Source: an uncultured Verrucomicrobiae bacterium
GTDB lineage: Bacteria; Verrucomicrobiota; Verrucomicrobiia; Verrucomicrobiales; Akkermansiaceae
Direction of reading: 5' to 3'
Length of the DNA: 6,295 nt
Assembly: GCA_937957985.1 (NCBI GenBank)
Contig: CALGOH010000300.1
Location: 1 to 6,295, forward strand
Position numbers and translations under genes: made by a program. Positions 5,448 to 6,295 of this stretch are shown one piece after another; the first letter of the stretch is position 1; each line of letters starts with the position of its first letter. Under the pieces are notes generated by a model. It did no database searches. It saw only the letters and a program-made list of their open reading frames with translations, and was not told the origin of the DNA.

Positions 5448-6176
5448 TCAGCGGTTCGGGCCGCCCGGGCCTTGGCGGCGTTGCAGGCCGCGGCCGTTTC
5501 CGTGCCCCTGACCGTTTCCGCGGCGGGGGGCATCGCAAGAACGGCAGTCGCCACAGGCTCCGGCTTTCTTGCCGGCGCCGCCTTGGGCGCGGTTTCCTTT
5601 CGGATTCTCGCACTCTTGTCCGCAGGCGCCGGGCTGCATCCCGCCGTCGACGATGGCGGTGAAGTCGGCGGCGGGCAGTGCCTCGGCTTTGTAGTCGCCG
5701 CCGCGGCTGGCCATGTTGCGGTGAAAGGCGCGGAGGTGGTTGTTCGATGCCGCCTCGAGCTGGGCGAGCGCTTGCTTGTGCTTGGGGAAATCGAGCTGGG
5801 CCTGGCGCAGATCGGCGATGTCGTGATCCTCGAGGCGGACGCCCGCTTCACAGGCGGCGACCTCCGATTCGCGGCCCTGCCGCAGCCATTGGCGGTAGAG
5901 CTTGTCGAGCCCTTCGGTGACGAAGCGGCGACCTTTTGGAGGTTGCGGAAGGGCGATGCCCTCTGCTTCGAGAATCCCGGCGACGACCTCGCGGTGGCGG
6001 GCTTCGGAGTGAGGGATGTTCTGCAGCGGGCGGATGTCCGGGAACTTTCTGCCGAGTTCGACGTAGAGGTCGTGGGCGAGAATCTCCTCCTCGTAGAGGC
6101 GGATGAGCTTCTCTTCGGAGGCGCCGGAGGCGAGGGTTCCGGCAAGCAGGGCGATGGATAGGATCCTGGTTTTCAT
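5448..6176 (-). CDS. Secreted DUF2202 ferritin-like protein with Cys-rich C-terminal tail
   Basis: This 242-residue protein has a signal peptide (MKTRILSIALLAGTLASGA, predicted cut after residue 19). A ferritin-like four-helix domain follows at about 21-157. Helix 1 has LYEEEILAHDLY (27-38), helix 2 NIPHSEARHREVV (53-65), helix 3 ACEAGVRLEDHDIADL (108-123) and helix 4 LEAASNNHLRAFHRNM (140-155). The repeated E..H and E/D pattern suggests a di-metal centre, but family function is not established. The tail from about 180 is unusual: CGQEC (185-189) and CGDCRSC (208-214), then a Gly, Asn and Arg-rich end. The start is the ATG at 6174-6176, because only this start gives a clean signal peptide; the frame is open to 6275. 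The upstream bases contain CCTCC, not a Shine-Dalgarno sequence. It converges on tauE across the hairpin cluster. A link to sulfur chemistry is unproven. Confidence 0.85.
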   Translation of the reverse strand: MKTRILSIALLAGTLASGASEEKLIRLYEEEILAHDLYVELGRKFPDIRPLQNIPHSEARHREVVAGILEAEGIALPQPPKGRRFVTEGLDKLYRQWLRQGRESEVAACEAGVRLEDHDIADLRQAQLDFPKHKQALAQLEAASNNHLRAFHRNMASRGGDYKAEALPAADFTAIVDGGMQPGACGQECENPKGNRAQGGAGKKAGACGDCRSCDAPRRGNGQGHGNGRGLQRRQGPGGPNR

Positions 6177-6295
6177 GGTGGTGGAGGTGAGACGGGACGA
6201 CAGGGCGGATATTCGGGAATGCGAGGAAAGGCGTGTCTTTGAGCGTGATATGCGGGGTCCTTGTGGTCGGGTCACTCGCGTTCACGCGGGGCCTG
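6177..6295. other. Gene-free stretch upstream of the DUF2202 gene
   Basis: No coding region can be supported in these 119 bases. They should hold the promoter of the leftward DUF2202 gene, but I find no convincing -35/-10 pair. The only structure is CGCG-TTCA-CGCG at 6277-6288, a four-base-pair inverted repeat that may belong to the end of a neighbouring gene beyond the window. Confidence 0.4.

Noticed and set aside
5114..6145. 343-residue open frame on the - strand
   Set aside because: Its translation is Ser/Pro/Arg/Ala-rich low-complexity sequence and it runs out of frame through the DUF2202 gene, the hairpin cluster and antisense to tauE.
5415..6161. 248-residue open frame on the + strand
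   Set aside because: It is antisense to the DUF2202 gene, which has a signal peptide and ferritin-like motifs in order. The + frame has no family features and begins inside a hairpin.

Overview
The window is GC-rich (only the short arsR/rhodanese intergenic stretch is clearly AT-rich) and tightly packed, with seven genes over 6.3 kb. It most likely comes from a Verrucomicrobiae-type bacterium. The best clue is the C-terminal fragment at the left edge, which matches my recollection of a tail common on large secreted verrucomicrobial proteins (an 'EVSDDLxGW' motif followed by a G-rich strand and a final aromatic/R/K 'FARWKV'). A tandem family of compact intergenic hairpins also fits. This placement is inference.

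Layout. Positions 1-201 (+) hold the 3' end of an unidentified, probably surface or secreted protein. It converges on purB, adenylosuccinate lyase (203-1621, -), with one base between the two stop codons. Upstream of purB on the same strand is an ArsR-family repressor (1686-2000, -). A 72-bp AT-rich divergent promoter (2001-2072) follows, with two overlapping -10-like boxes and a near-perfect 16-bp palindrome that could be the ArsR operator. Rightward from it runs a four-gene operon (2073-5334): a rhodanese with a DUF2892-like membrane tail, a persulfide dioxygenase-rhodanese fusion of CstB type, a DUF3365/Tll0287-like c-type heme lipoprotein, and a TauE/SafE (TSUP) transporter. The last three genes are joined by ATGA stop/start overlaps. 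A cluster of four hairpins (5323-5435) separates tauE from a convergent gene for a secreted DUF2202 ferritin-like protein with a Cys-rich tail (5448-6176, -).

How the genes may work together. Rhodanese, CstB-like enzyme and TauE resemble the Staphylococcus aureus cst sulfide/persulfide detoxification operon (cstA, cstB, sqr, tauE). Persulfide sulfur would be moved by the rhodaneses, oxidised by the non-heme iron dioxygenase to sulfite and/or thiosulfate, and exported by TauE. Three things differ here. The regulator is a divergent ArsR protein, not the CsoR-like CstR. No sulfide:quinone oxidoreductase is present. A heme lipoprotein is translationally coupled between dioxygenase and exporter. 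This last point is the most interesting feature of the window.
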